Positions 1 to 8,464 are shown, counted from the stretch's first letter. The stretch is 20,917 nt of DNA from Pseudopedobacter sp036379295 (GCA_036379295.1 DASVGY010000033.1:1-20917), one strand, 5' to 3'. Program-made: numbers and translations. Notes: generated from the letters alone by a model not told the origin.

Positions 1-392
1 TGAACTGCTTTAGATATTGCAAATAATTTTTTATAGTTATGCAGGTTTTCTACCGCAATTCCGGTACTATGAGAGGTGTAAATACATTTAGCCTTAAAGG
101 GTGCTAAAATATCAACAATGTTTGGCGTATGGCAGTGGATAACAGTAGGATGACTGCGCCATAAGGTGACCCACAATTTTATTAGAAAATAAGGGTTTTT
201 ACTTCCTTCTGGTCGGTTTATTAAAATGATTTTTACCCGGTTAGAGATTCTGTTTAAAATTTTTTCATCATAATTTTTATTGATTACAATGAGGATGGTA
301 TCGGCATGTAATGATTGCTCGTTTAATACATCAACAAGCATATTTTCTATACCGCCTATTAAAAAAGAGAAACTAATGTGGCAAATTTTCAT
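1..392 (-). CDS. Glycosyltransferase, GT-B fold (GT4-like), N-terminal part only
   Basis: This open frame starts at the ATG at 390-392 and runs without a stop to the window edge, giving about 130 residues. The first residues read MKICHISFSFLIGGIENMLV, the usual opening of GT4-type enzymes (a beta strand followed by a GG-x-E turn). A later VIHCHTPNIVDIL segment matches the conserved H-x-H region of the N-terminal Rossmann domain, followed by YTSHSTG. Such enzymes transfer a sugar from a nucleotide donor to a growing polysaccharide repeat unit at the inner face of the cytoplasmic membrane. The C-terminal, donor-binding domain is off the window, so sugar specificity cannot be judged. The start overlaps the stop of the upstream polymerase gene (ATGA), which indicates translational coupling and membership of the polysaccharide operon. 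Confidence 0.85.
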   Translation of the reverse strand, partial: MKICHISFSFLIGGIENMLVDVLNEQSLHADTILIVINKNYDEKILNRISNRVKIILINRPEGSKNPYFLIKLWVTLWRSHPTVIHCHTPNIVDILAPFKAKCIYTSHSTGIAVENLHNYKKLFAISKAV

Positions 393-1612
393 GTAGAAGA
401 TAAATTTTCTGTAGGGATTTTGTGCAATACTATAACTTTGAAACCTAAAATAATGTAAAAACTCATCACTAAAATGGTAATAGCGTAGGTGCTAGTAGCT
501 AATGAGTTGTTAGATGAGGAAACCGCAATCAACGTAAAAAGTATTGGAAGCTTTATATCTGCGCCAATATTGTCCATCATTTTATATAAAAATCTTATCA
601 AACTTATCAGCAGTACAACCGTTACAACAAAACCAAAATTCAACAGCCATTCTATGTAAAAATTCTCTATAATTTCAACACCAGAAAGGTATTGTAGGTT
701 ATCAATTTTGCTTAAACTTACGCCTTTCCACATTAAATCCCTCAGCTCTATTTGTTGTAAAATATTTAGCGAGCCAACGCGGGCTTCAGCGCTTTCATCA
801 ACGTGGGCAAGTCCTGCAATACGATCCCCTAAGCTGGTAAAACTAATCACTACAATTAAAATAAGGGCAAAAGAAGCGAGGTACATTAGGCCGCTTTTAA
901 TGTTTCGGGAAGGTTCTTTTGTAAATCCTGATGCGTTTAAAATAATGTTTAAGCAAATTGCGCCAAAAACACCGAGTAAGGCGCCTCTGGCACCAAAACA
1001 GAATATGGCCAACATACCGGCGGTTAACACAGCCATTTTTAGATAGGTTTCTTTGGTGGCGAGAAAAAGAATGATGGTTAAAACCGACATAATTAAGGCG
1101 TTGTTTAACGGATGACCAAACAAAGCAGTTGCCCTAAAATAATCAAAATACCAAGGCGAATCTTTTAAAAATAAAAGAGTGCCTGATACTTTTTCTATTA
1201 CTGATATACCGGCGTTTAAAAAGAAAAAGAGGTAAATCCATTTTCTAAAATCGTATAAAATTTTTTGATCTGTGATTTTTAAAAAAATTAAAATTATGCA
1301 GGGAACCACCAAAGAGTCTAGAAACCACGACATTGGATTAGAGTTTTTTGTTAGCTGCCCATACACCACAATAGCAAAACAAGTGGAAAGGTAAATCAGC
1401 TCGTTTTTCATTCTGGTAAACAAATCTTCAATGGTAAGTTTTCCTGAGATAAAATAGTAGCCCAAAAGCGCTAAAACGATGTAAAAAAGCGGATAAACCC
1501 TAAAAATAAAAGAAGAGGTAAAATCTCTGTGATGCCAGCCAACCAGCTCCAGAATATTGTCGCCAAGTACAAAAATTATAAACGCGATAACAAATAATGT
1601 AATACGTTTCAT
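389..1612 (-). CDS. O-antigen polymerase/ligase-like membrane protein (Wzy type)
   Basis: The product is a 407-residue, very hydrophobic protein with about ten membrane segments and a longer, more polar loop around residues 265-315 before the last helices. This is the layout of Wzy polymerases and WaaL-type O-antigen ligases. A short FGARGALLG segment near residue 206 resembles the SRGA-type motif found in this superfamily. Such proteins join undecaprenyl-linked repeat units on the periplasmic side, or transfer the polymer to an acceptor. Placement directly after the flippase gene (8 bp gap) and overlapping a glycosyltransferase gene favours the polymerase role. Sequence conservation in this family is low, so the call rests mainly on topology and neighbours; polymerase and ligase cannot be told apart here. 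Confidence 0.75.
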   Translation of the reverse strand: MKRITLFVIAFIIFVLGDNILELVGWHHRDFTSSFIFRVYPLFYIVLALLGYYFISGKLTIEDLFTRMKNELIYLSTCFAIVVYGQLTKNSNPMSWFLDSLVVPCIILIFLKITDQKILYDFRKWIYLFFFLNAGISVIEKVSGTLLFLKDSPWYFDYFRATALFGHPLNNALIMSVLTIILFLATKETYLKMAVLTAGMLAIFCFGARGALLGVFGAICLNIILNASGFTKEPSRNIKSGLMYLASFALILIVVISFTSLGDRIAGLAHVDESAEARVGSLNILQQIELRDLMWKGVSLSKIDNLQYLSGVEIIENFYIEWLLNFGFVVTVVLLISLIRFLYKMMDNIGADIKLPILFTLIAVSSSNNSLATSTYAITILVMSFYIILGFKVIVLHKIPTENLSST

Positions 1613-1620
1613 TTTATAAT

Positions 1621-2970
1621 TTACTGGTTATGCGGTTTAGGTGTTTTTTTAATTTTATCCATTACTTTAGCTTTTACCATCAAAAAGTTTGCTTTTAAAA
1701 CTTCGTAACTAAAGTATTCTGCCTTAAAAAGTTGGATATTACTTTTTAACAATATAACGTACATTGCCACCGCACAGTAGGCTTCGGTTAAAAACCACGA
1801 TATTGCTGCTCCCGGCGAGCCTAAATATTTGATAAATACTAAGTTAAGTACAATGTTGATTAATGCTGCGGATAGCGTGATTAAAAAAAACTTTTTGTCC
1901 ATTTTTAAATTAACCATTGTTTGAATGCCAAATAACATATTTAGCGCTAGCATCATCGGCATAAAAGCTAAAATCCTAAAAATAAGTACACTGTCTAAAA
2001 ATTTATCTCCATAAAATATCCTTACGGTAAGGTTTCCAAAAATTAAAATCCCGAAGGCAATGGCCAACGTAGAAAACACAATAATGGGTATCATTTTTTG
2101 AATAATAGCAATGCCGTCTGTTTTGCTTTTACCAAATGCCTGCCCTATAATTGGAAATAAAACCACACCCAGCGGTGATATTAATAGTGCCTGGATTAAG
2201 ATGATGAGTTTCCAGCCGGCGGTATAAAAGCCAACTTCAGCTTCGCTACTAAAGTATCCTAAAAAAATAATATTGAGCGTGGTGTAAACGGTGTGCGCAA
2301 ACGAATGGAAAAAAAGTACTTTATCGTTCCAAAGCATATTGGCAATTGTTTTTAACCTTGGAAATAATATTTTTAAGCTGTATAACCTTACTGCCCAATA
2401 AAAAGAGCCAATTCCAACAACAATTTGCGATATACTGATTAAAAGAGGCTGTAAAATATAGTCTTCCTGTTTTCTGATAAAAACCAGGAAAGAAACATTT
2501 AGCAATACTTTCGCAATTAAATTAAATAAAGCAACCTGCTTAAGATCTTGTTTTGCGGTGTATAAATAGTTGCAATCAAAAATTGAGGCTACACATATTA
2601 AATACGTGTAAACTGATAATAGTAAATCTTTTCTTAGGTTTTCGGTATAAAAAACCAGACCAGCAAATATGATTGTTGAAGCAACAAAAAGTAATATTTT
2701 GGCGAACAATACTCTGCTAAAAATTCGGTTCAATCTAGCCTTGTTTCCAAGGTTCATTGCAATTGAACGGGCCGCAGATAGCTCGAAACTATAACCGATA
2801 AATAAAACAAAATAAGCAACAATTGCACTTAAATAGTTTATAGCACCAAAATTGGAAGGCCCAATAATTCTAACAATTATTGGGATAGTAATTATGGGCA
2901 AAAGGTAATTTAGTATCTGAACAATAACTAAAGCACCCATATTAGTTATTGCTTTTTTTTGTGTGCTCAA
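1621..2970 (-). CDS. Polysaccharide repeat-unit flippase (Wzx, MATE/MVF-like)
   Basis: The 449-residue protein has about 12-14 hydrophobic segments. Its N-terminal stretch (ALVIVQILNYLLPIITIPII, then VRIIGPSNFGAINY) is typical of Wzx/RfbX flippases, as is a NFGAINYLSAIVAYF-type second helix. These proteins move undecaprenyl-PP-linked sugar units across the inner membrane. The start is uncertain. The longest frame begins with TTG at 2968-2970, because a stop lies three codons further upstream; the first ATG is at 2938-2940 and gives 439 residues. Family members usually have about ten residues before the ALxIVQ motif, which favours the TTG start. It lies between wzc (160 bp upstream) and the polymerase gene, consistent with a Wzx/Wzy-dependent pathway. 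Confidence 0.85.
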   Translation of the reverse strand: MSTQKKAITNMGALVIVQILNYLLPIITIPIIVRIIGPSNFGAINYLSAIVAYFVLFIGYSFELSAARSIAMNLGNKARLNRIFSRVLFAKILLFVASTIIFAGLVFYTENLRKDLLLSVYTYLICVASIFDCNYLYTAKQDLKQVALFNLIAKVLLNVSFLVFIRKQEDYILQPLLISISQIVVGIGSFYWAVRLYSLKILFPRLKTIANMLWNDKVLFFHSFAHTVYTTLNIIFLGYFSSEAEVGFYTAGWKLIILIQALLISPLGVVLFPIIGQAFGKSKTDGIAIIQKMIPIIVFSTLAIAFGILIFGNLTVRIFYGDKFLDSVLIFRILAFMPMMLALNMLFGIQTMVNLKMDKKFFLITLSAALINIVLNLVFIKYLGSPGAAISWFLTEAYCAVAMYVILLKSNIQLFKAEYFSYEVLKANFLMVKAKVMDKIKKTPKPHNQ

Positions 2971-3130
2971 GTGCTTTTATGTTTTGCTTACGATTTTTAA
3001 GAAAGAGTTGTTACCTTTTTTTAGCAGCAGCTTAAGTTTTTGCTGCCAATTTAGTGTGAGCTTAACCAACAGCATGTTTGGTAGCTAACTAAACACGATT
3101 AGCAACCCTCAAAGCAAGGGCGGCAAGCCT
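2971..3130. other. 160-bp spacer inside the polysaccharide operon
   Basis: This is the only sizeable gap between the polysaccharide genes, which elsewhere are 8-9 bp apart or overlap. It includes a weak inverted repeat (GCAGC near 3026 and GCTGC near 3041). No Bacteroidota TAnnTTTG box and no U-tract terminator were found reading toward wzx. It may hold a processing site, attenuator or weak promoter, but nothing specific is supported. Confidence 0.3.
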
Positions 3131-5503
3131 CTAAAATCTTTGCCAAAAATCGCTGAAAATTGTTCTTTTTTCACCCTTATTATAATAATTGGCGCCGTAA
3201 TTATACGCACCGTATCTGGCTTTTTGAACTCCGTTAAACAAAATTTGAATGTTATTGAGTTGGCTTTTTTCAGATAAACCCTTTATAAATTCCAATTCGT
3301 CTTTAGAAGTAACTCCTTGCCTAATTAGATAAAGCGTTAAATCCGCACACCTCGAAATTATCATTGCATCCGGATAAAGATGAGCAGGAGCGCTGTTGAT
3401 GATGATGTCATCAAAATTATTTTGCAGCGCTGTAATAAGGCTTTTAAAATGAGTTTTTTCTAACAATTCAGATGGGTTGCTGGTGGCTGCTCCGCTGCAA
3501 ATTACGTATAAATGAGGGTTTATGTCTGTTTTCTGAATAATTTCTTGTAAGCTAGCGTGGTCATTTAGATAATCTGTAATTCCCACACTTTGCGGTGAGA
3601 GGTTAAAGACTTCGGCCAAGCTAGGTTCTCGAAAATTCATATCTAAAACCACTGTTTTTCTGGCAATTTGTGCTAAGGTAACGCCAAGGTTGCTGCTAAT
3701 AAAAGTTTTCCCTTCCTGCGGAAAGCTGGAGGTAACTAAGGTAATTCTTCCGTTAAGTTTATCGCCAAATAGTTGATATAAATTAGTGCGTAAAGTTCTA
3801 AACTGCTCGGTTACCAAATTGGCATGTAATGTTTTAAAAGATACCAAGCCTTTGCTTCTTTGGAATGCTATTTCGCCTAAAACAGGGATGTCAACAGTGT
3901 TTGTTATCTGGTGGAGGGCAGTAATTTTTCCGCCCAATAATTTTCTGCCGTAGATAATACCAATGGGTAAAGTTAACCCTAACAATAAAGCGAAAGCCAA
4001 AGCCAATGGTTTTTTTGATGATTTTGCTTTACTGGCATAAGCTTGGTCCACCACTCTTACGGTTGATACAAGCGTGGCGTAATTGGCGGCAATTTCTTCT
4101 CGTTTTTGCAGCAAGTACGTATATAAGCCTTCTTTTACCGCCTGTTGGCGCTTAATACTCACCAATAGGCGTTCCTCGGTAGGTATTTTTTTTATGGCGC
4201 CCTCTAATTCCTGGTTGTAGGCCAATAATTTTGATTGCGCATTTAATAACGAGGATTTGATGTTATTTACGCTTTCTTTGATAGAAGCTCTGGTAGTGGC
4301 TATTTGGCGGTTTAAGGGGTCAAAATCTGGATTGCTTTCTGGCGAAATGGCCAATAATTTATCTCTTTGAAGCTGCAGTTTTGATAAACTCTCGACTAGG
4401 TAATTTAGGGCCGGGTCATTGATTTCAAGGGGAGCCGGAGCCTGTCTTGAATCGGGTGCGTTAACGTAATTCTCTATGCCTCTAATAATATTAAGCTTTA
4501 CATTTACCTCGTTTAATTGCTTATCATTTTGCTGCAGGTTTTCTAGGTTAATTCTTGATTCGAGGCTGATATCTGTTAAACCACGGCTGCTTTTAAACTC
4601 TTCAATATTTCTTTCTACCACATTTAACTCGGCAGTTAAGGAATCTAAACGGCTGTCTAAAAATGCTAATGTTGCCTTTGCGTTAAGCTCGTTTTCTTCA
4701 ATTCCGTAGCGCTTGTAACGGTAAATGAGCGTGTTAATAATATCTTTTCCACGTTGCGCTATTTCATCATCTAAGGTTAAAGAAATAGAGGTAGAAAGTT
4801 TATTAGTTAATGATACATCAATTGCTTTTTGATATTCGAGCGCTAGTTTTTCGTTATCTAAAAAGGTAATTTGAATGGTTGCACCCTTGTATTCGGATAA
4901 AAAAGGAGTAGGCTCTAATCGCCATGTACCCCAAGGATTGCTTAAATAAGCACTAAAAGCACATTCCTTTAATTTGTTATCAGGGGTTTTTAAGTAAAAA
5001 CTTTTATCGTCTTTGATAACAATGTAGGCAACCCTCTTTTTTTCTTTATCTGCTGTTTTCCCTTGGGCAGGTAAAACCGGGTTAAACTCAATTAATTTTA
5101 CCGGCGATATTTTATAAAGATCAGTTAAAATTAAACCGTCTTTTTTATGATAAGCAATGTTTAAATCTAATTCTTTGATTACCTGTCTAATCAAATTATT
5201 AGACTTGATAATTTCCATCTCGTTTTCAATTTGCTTACTCGAGCTAACCAAATCAATCTGGCTAAGTGCCGATGGTTGATCCGGAGATTTTTTGTTTTCT
5301 TTAATGATTAAAGTAGCGGTTATTTCATAAGATGGCTTCACAAAATGTAGGTAAACAAGCGCAGCAGCCATACAGGTAAATAACACCAAGGCAAAAAGTG
5401 GCCAATGGTAAAAATACTCGGCTACTATTCCTTTAATATCTAAAGATTTTTTAGGCTCTTCTGGTATGATGAGTGTGGTAATCTGCGGACGTTGTTTAGC
5501 CAT
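3131..5503 (-). CDS. wzc: Polysaccharide co-polymerase with BY-kinase-like domain (Wzc type)
   Basis: The 790-residue protein has the full Wzc layout. An N-terminal Wzz domain has a first membrane helix at about residues 33-53, a periplasmic region with long coiled-coil-prone helices (about 265-475) follows, and a second membrane helix lies at about 497-519. A cytoplasmic P-loop ATPase domain and a C-terminal tyrosine cluster (Y764, Y767, Y769, Y773, Y774) complete it. Wzc controls polymer length and couples polymerisation to export through Wza. The Walker A motif is intact (PQEGKT, K599). The Walker A-prime motif reads VVLDMNFR (D621, N623) where the family usually has DxDxR. The Walker B motif reads IIINSAP (N703) where it usually has Asp. 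Two magnesium-binding acids are thus Asn, which may weaken or abolish kinase activity. No Wzb phosphatase gene is visible. It starts 9 bp after the export lipoprotein gene. Confidence 0.93.
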   Translation of the reverse strand: MAKQRPQITTLIIPEEPKKSLDIKGIVAEYFYHWPLFALVLFTCMAAALVYLHFVKPSYEITATLIIKENKKSPDQPSALSQIDLVSSSKQIENEMEIIKSNNLIRQVIKELDLNIAYHKKDGLILTDLYKISPVKLIEFNPVLPAQGKTADKEKKRVAYIVIKDDKSFYLKTPDNKLKECAFSAYLSNPWGTWRLEPTPFLSEYKGATIQITFLDNEKLALEYQKAIDVSLTNKLSTSISLTLDDEIAQRGKDIINTLIYRYKRYGIEENELNAKATLAFLDSRLDSLTAELNVVERNIEEFKSSRGLTDISLESRINLENLQQNDKQLNEVNVKLNIIRGIENYVNAPDSRQAPAPLEINDPALNYLVESLSKLQLQRDKLLAISPESNPDFDPLNRQIATTRASIKESVNNIKSSLLNAQSKLLAYNQELEGAIKKIPTEERLLVSIKRQQAVKEGLYTYLLQKREEIAANYATLVSTVRVVDQAYASKAKSSKKPLALAFALLLGLTLPIGIIYGRKLLGGKITALHQITNTVDIPVLGEIAFQRSKGLVSFKTLHANLVTEQFRTLRTNLYQLFGDKLNGRITLVTSSFPQEGKTFISSNLGVTLAQIARKTVVLDMNFREPSLAEVFNLSPQSVGITDYLNDHASLQEIIQKTDINPHLYVICSGAATSNPSELLEKTHFKSLITALQNNFDDIIINSAPAHLYPDAMIISRCADLTLYLIRQGVTSKDELEFIKGLSEKSQLNNIQILFNGVQKARYGAYNYGANYYNKGEKRTIFSDFWQRF

Positions 5504-5512
5504 AAAAACAGT

Positions 5513-6292
5513 TTATCTGTAAACAGTAGAAAATGTAATGGCAACTATTGATAAGCCAGAAAGTATAAGTGTTAACGTACGGAAACCGATATCGCCAGGG
5601 GCATATTTGGTTCTGCTTGGCTGTACGTAAATCTCATCGTTGTTTTTCAAATAATAATAGGGCGACTCAAATATTTTTTTAGACGTTAAATCGATGGGTA
5701 AAAAGTTACGTACCCCGTTAATCTCTCTTACCAAAATTATATTTTTGCGTTTTGCCGTAATGTTTAAATCGCCGGCTAAAGCCAGCGCCTGTGTAATGGT
5801 GGTACGTTCGTTTCTAAGACTATAAATATTAGGATTTTGTACATCACCATATACGGTCACTTTTAAGTTGATAATTCTAACACTTACGGTGGCATCTTTG
5901 TAATATACCAATAACAGTGGACGCAGCTTTTCTTTTACCTCGGTTGTGGTAAGGCCGCCAACTTTCAAAGTGCCAATAAGCGGCAATTCTATCTCTCCTT
6001 TAGCATCTACCAGATAGCCGGTAACGGGGTTATCTGGCGAGTTATCAAAGTTATTACCGTTTACCTTGTTAAGGTTGTAATTAAAAACAGACGAAGATTC
6101 AGGGTTTCTGCTATTTACGTTAATCCCTAAAATATCTGCTGGCTGTATGGTAAGCGGAGAATAATTTGTGATTTGCTCTTTACTTGGGCTACTGTAGTTA
6201 ATATCTTGAAAGTAAGGAATGTTTTTATAAGAACTGCAAGAAGTAATTGTGAGCACCCATAGCAAAAGCAAAAAAACATTAATTCTGGTCAT
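5513..6292 (-). CDS. wza: Outer-membrane polysaccharide export lipoprotein (Wza/OPX)
   Basis: I chose the ATG at 6290-6292, giving 259 residues, because it puts a lipoprotein signal peptide at the N-terminus (MTRINVFLLLLWVLTITSC). The lipidated Cys is residue 19. A longer frame from 6331 would put 13 extra residues before the signal peptide and is unlikely. After the signal come a Poly_export domain (about residues 45-130, with LTIQPADILGINV) and one SLBB domain (about 140-200, with VTVYGDVQNPNIYSL). A hydrophobic C-terminal helix (TLTLILSGLSIVAITF) fits the short OPX type common in Bacteroidota. It provides the outer-membrane exit for the polymer and pairs with Wzc. It is the first gene of the operon as seen here and diverges from marR; no clear promoter box was found upstream. 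Confidence 0.92.
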   Translation of the reverse strand: MTRINVFLLLLWVLTITSCSSYKNIPYFQDINYSSPSKEQITNYSPLTIQPADILGINVNSRNPESSSVFNYNLNKVNGNNFDNSPDNPVTGYLVDAKGEIELPLIGTLKVGGLTTTEVKEKLRPLLLVYYKDATVSVRIINLKVTVYGDVQNPNIYSLRNERTTITQALALAGDLNITAKRKNIILVREINGVRNFLPIDLTSKKIFESPYYYLKNNDEIYVQPSRTKYAPGDIGFRTLTLILSGLSIVAITFSTVYR

Positions 6293-6543
6293 ATAATAAT
6301 TCAAATTATTATTAGCGATAAAGATAATCAATTATGTTAAAACAGAAACAAAATGCGGTTCTAATTGATTTTTGGATAAAAAACTAGGCCCAAGCGTTTA
6401 AAATTATTTTTTCTGATTTGGGTTGTTTACGGCAGAGATACGCTCTTTGTTTTATCAATTATTTTTTTGAACTGATTTTTTGAAAGCTTGTCAGCAAAAT
6501 GTTTTTATTGCACAAAGTAGATGAGTATCAAACTTATTTCTGA

Positions 6544-6551
6544 TATATTTG
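6544..6551 (+). promoter_or_regulatory. Bacteroidota -7 box ahead of the marR gene
   Basis: TATATTTG matches the TAnnTTTG consensus exactly and lies 23 bp before the chosen ATG at 6575. No good TTG-type -33 element is seen 17-23 bp further upstream. The box lies inside the longest possible reading frame (from 6521), which argues for the shorter start. Confidence 0.4.
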
Positions 6552-6574
6552 TTGTACTAACTATTGTTAAAGCA

Positions 6575-7000
6575 ATGGAAAAATATACAGCATATTCTTT
6601 GTTATTAGACAGAACATCCAAAAGGGTGAAGCAGTACGCACAAAAGCGTTTTAAAGAAGAAAATTTTGATATCACCGTTGACCAATGGTTGGTTTTAAAA
6701 AACCTGAACGAACACAACGACCAAAACCAAAGTCAGCTTGCCGAACTTACCGGTAAAGACCATCCCACGTTAACCCGAATACTAGATTTGATGTGCAAAA
6801 AAAATTTGGTGGAAAGAAAGCCCTCGGCGGAGGACAGGCGTAGTTTTATCATCCACCTTACCGATTTGGGAAAAGCTAAACAAAAAGAATGGGTGCCAAA
6901 AGTTGATGAAATTAGGGCTAAGGCCTGGGAGCAATTAAATGATCAGGATTATCAAGATTTAAAAAGAATTTTAAACACCATATATCATTCGTTATCATGA
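6575..7000 (+). CDS. MarR-family transcriptional regulator
   Basis: The product is 141 residues from the ATG at 6575. The frame stays open back to an ATG at 6521, but the extra 18 residues are unlike the family and would overlap a promoter box. The winged-helix DNA-binding domain is clear. QSQLAELTGKDHPTLTRILD (about residues 52-71) forms the helix-turn-helix, and the wing carries the family signature around D87-R88-R89 (RKPSAEDRRSFIIHLTDLG). A single Cys (C74) sits next to the recognition helix; whether it senses oxidants is unknown. MarR dimers usually repress their own operon and release DNA on binding a small molecule or on oxidation. The stop overlaps the start of the next gene (ATGA), so it is cotranscribed with the reductase and ferredoxin it probably controls. 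Confidence 0.9.
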   Translation: MEKYTAYSLLLDRTSKRVKQYAQKRFKEENFDITVDQWLVLKNLNEHNDQNQSQLAELTGKDHPTLTRILDLMCKKNLVERKPSAEDRRSFIIHLTDLGKAKQKEWVPKVDEIRAKAWEQLNDQDYQDLKRILNTIYHSLS

Positions 7001-8013
7001 CAACTAATACCATACATACAGATTTATGCATTATCGGCGCCGGGCCGGTAGGTTTATTTGCGGTTTTTGAAGCCGGTTTACTTAAAATGCGCTGCCATTT
7101 GGTTGATGCCCTGCCGCAGGTAGGAGGGCAACTTTCAGAGATATATCCGCATAAGCCAATTTATGATATTCCGGGTTTTCCCGAGGTTAAAGCGCAGGAA
7201 CTGGTGGATAATTTGATGGAACAAATTAAGCCATTTGACCCCGGTTTTACTTTAGGAGAGCGTGTAGAAAAGTTAAACCGTTTAGCTAACGGCATTTTTG
7301 CGGTAGAAACTAACGATGGTACAATTATCCATTGTAAAGCGGTAGTAATAGCTGGCGGTTTGGGATGTTTTGAGCCACGTAAGCCAGAAATTGAAAATCT
7401 TTTAGCTTTTGAAGGGAAGGGTGTAAGCTACATGGTTAAAGACCCCGAAGTTTATCGCAACAAAAAAGTAGTGTTAGCCGGCGGCGGCGACTCTGCTTTA
7501 GATTGGACTATTTTTTTAGCAAATATTGCCAAAGAAGTTACTCTTGTGCACAGGGGCGATACTTTTAGAGGTGCGCCCGATAGCGCCGAAAAAGTTTTTA
7601 AACTGGCGGAAATGGGAAAAATAAATCTCATTTTATCATCTCACCTAACAAAAGTTAGTGGTAATGGCACCTTAAAAAGTGTCCACTTAATAAATAAGGC
7701 TAAGGAAGAACTTACTTTAGATGGTGATTATCTGATCCCATTGTTCGGACTTAGTCCCAAATTAGGGCCTATTGCCGAGTGGAACCTAAATATCGATAAG
7801 TCGGCAATTAGCGTAAACACAGAAGATTACAGCACCAATATAGATGGTATTTATGCCATTGGCGATATCAATACCTATCCCGGAAAGCTAAAATTAATTT
7901 TAAGTGGCTTTCATGAAGCAGCGCTGATGGCGCAGAGCGCATTTAAGCATGTGTTTCCAGATCAAAAATTGAGTTTTAAATATACCACAGTTTACGGAGT
8001 CAATAGCTTTTAA
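6997..8013 (+). CDS. Ferredoxin/flavodoxin-NADP+ reductase, TrxR-like type
   Basis: The 338-residue flavoprotein has an N-terminal FAD-binding motif (GAGPVG, residues 14-19) and an NADPH-binding motif (GGGDSA, residues 162-167). A C-terminal FAD segment near YAIGDINTYPG completes the fold. It resembles thioredoxin reductase but lacks the CxxC pair that normally precedes GGGDSA's Asp, so it is not a thioredoxin reductase. The lineage is that of the YumC/TrxR-like FNRs, which pass electrons between NADPH and ferredoxin in the cytoplasm. The motif IYDIPGFPEVKAQELVDNL near the substrate face is typical. It overlaps marR by 4 bp and lies 2 bp before a [2Fe-2S] ferredoxin gene, its probable partner. 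The final electron acceptor is not encoded nearby. Confidence 0.9.
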   Translation: MTTNTIHTDLCIIGAGPVGLFAVFEAGLLKMRCHLVDALPQVGGQLSEIYPHKPIYDIPGFPEVKAQELVDNLMEQIKPFDPGFTLGERVEKLNRLANGIFAVETNDGTIIHCKAVVIAGGLGCFEPRKPEIENLLAFEGKGVSYMVKDPEVYRNKKVVLAGGGDSALDWTIFLANIAKEVTLVHRGDTFRGAPDSAEKVFKLAEMGKINLILSSHLTKVSGNGTLKSVHLINKAKEELTLDGDYLIPLFGLSPKLGPIAEWNLNIDKSAISVNTEDYSTNIDGIYAIGDINTYPGKLKLILSGFHEAALMAQSAFKHVFPDQKLSFKYTTVYGVNSF

Positions 8014-8015
8014 GA

Positions 8016-8336
8016 ATGATAAAATTTACAGTAATCGATAGAAATGGAGAGCGAAGGGAAGTAGAAGTTCCAGAAGACATCAATCTTAATTTAATGGAAT
8101 TGCTTAAAGCCTCTGAATATGAAATTCTGGCAACTTGCGGCGGAATGGCTTTGTGTGCTACCTGCCGCGTTGATGTAGAATCTGGATTGGCGCAATTAGC
8201 CAGCCCTCAAGACCAAGAATTGGATATGTTAGATACTTTACCAGATGCGGTACCTGAAAGTAGGTTGGCATGTCAATTGAGAGTTAACGAACAATTAGAA
8301 GGAATTGTAATTAGAATAAAAGGCGATTTAGCCTGA
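8016..8336 (+). CDS. Adrenodoxin-type [2Fe-2S] ferredoxin
   Basis: The product is 106 residues, the normal length for this class. Four cysteines in the pattern C-x5-C-x2-C-x35-C (C41, C47, C50, C86) bind the cluster. The ATCGGMALCATCRVDV and RLACQLRV segments match the vertebrate/bacterial adrenodoxin class rather than the plant type. The beta-grasp start (IKFTVIDRNGERREVEVPE) is also as expected. It carries single electrons in the cytoplasm and is presumably reduced by the FNR-like enzyme encoded 2 bp upstream. Relatives serve cytochromes P450, Fe-S assembly or oxygenases; no such acceptor is in the window, so its user is unknown. Confidence 0.93.
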   Translation: MIKFTVIDRNGERREVEVPEDINLNLMELLKASEYEILATCGGMALCATCRVDVESGLAQLASPQDQELDMLDTLPDAVPESRLACQLRVNEQLEGIVIRIKGDLA

Positions 8337-8464
8337 GTTTAGTTAATTAGGTTTTTAGATTGTTAGGTGGTTAGTTGGTTAGGCTTTGCAAGTTTTTACT
8401 TTTCACTTTAACTTTCAACTTGTCATTTAAAATAGCAGTTCCGTAAATTATTTAGATAAATAAC
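8337..8464. repeat. Low-complexity spacer between ferredoxin and NDH-2 genes
   Basis: The left half is made of TTAG/GGTT words (for example TTAGGTGGTTAGTTGGTTAG near 8361). The right half is made of ACTTTTCACTTTAACTTTCAACTTG-type pyrimidine words; both look like decayed simple repeats. No perfect TAnnTTTG promoter box was found here, so whether NDH-2 has its own promoter is unclear. Confidence 0.5.

Noticed and set aside
6521..6574. N-terminal extension of the MarR gene from the upstream ATG
   Set aside because: The added residues are unlike MarR proteins and the TATATTTG promoter box lies within them.
7000..8013. Thioredoxin reductase
   Set aside because: The CxxC redox pair next to the NADPH-binding motif is absent and a ferredoxin gene follows immediately, so an FNR-type call fits better.
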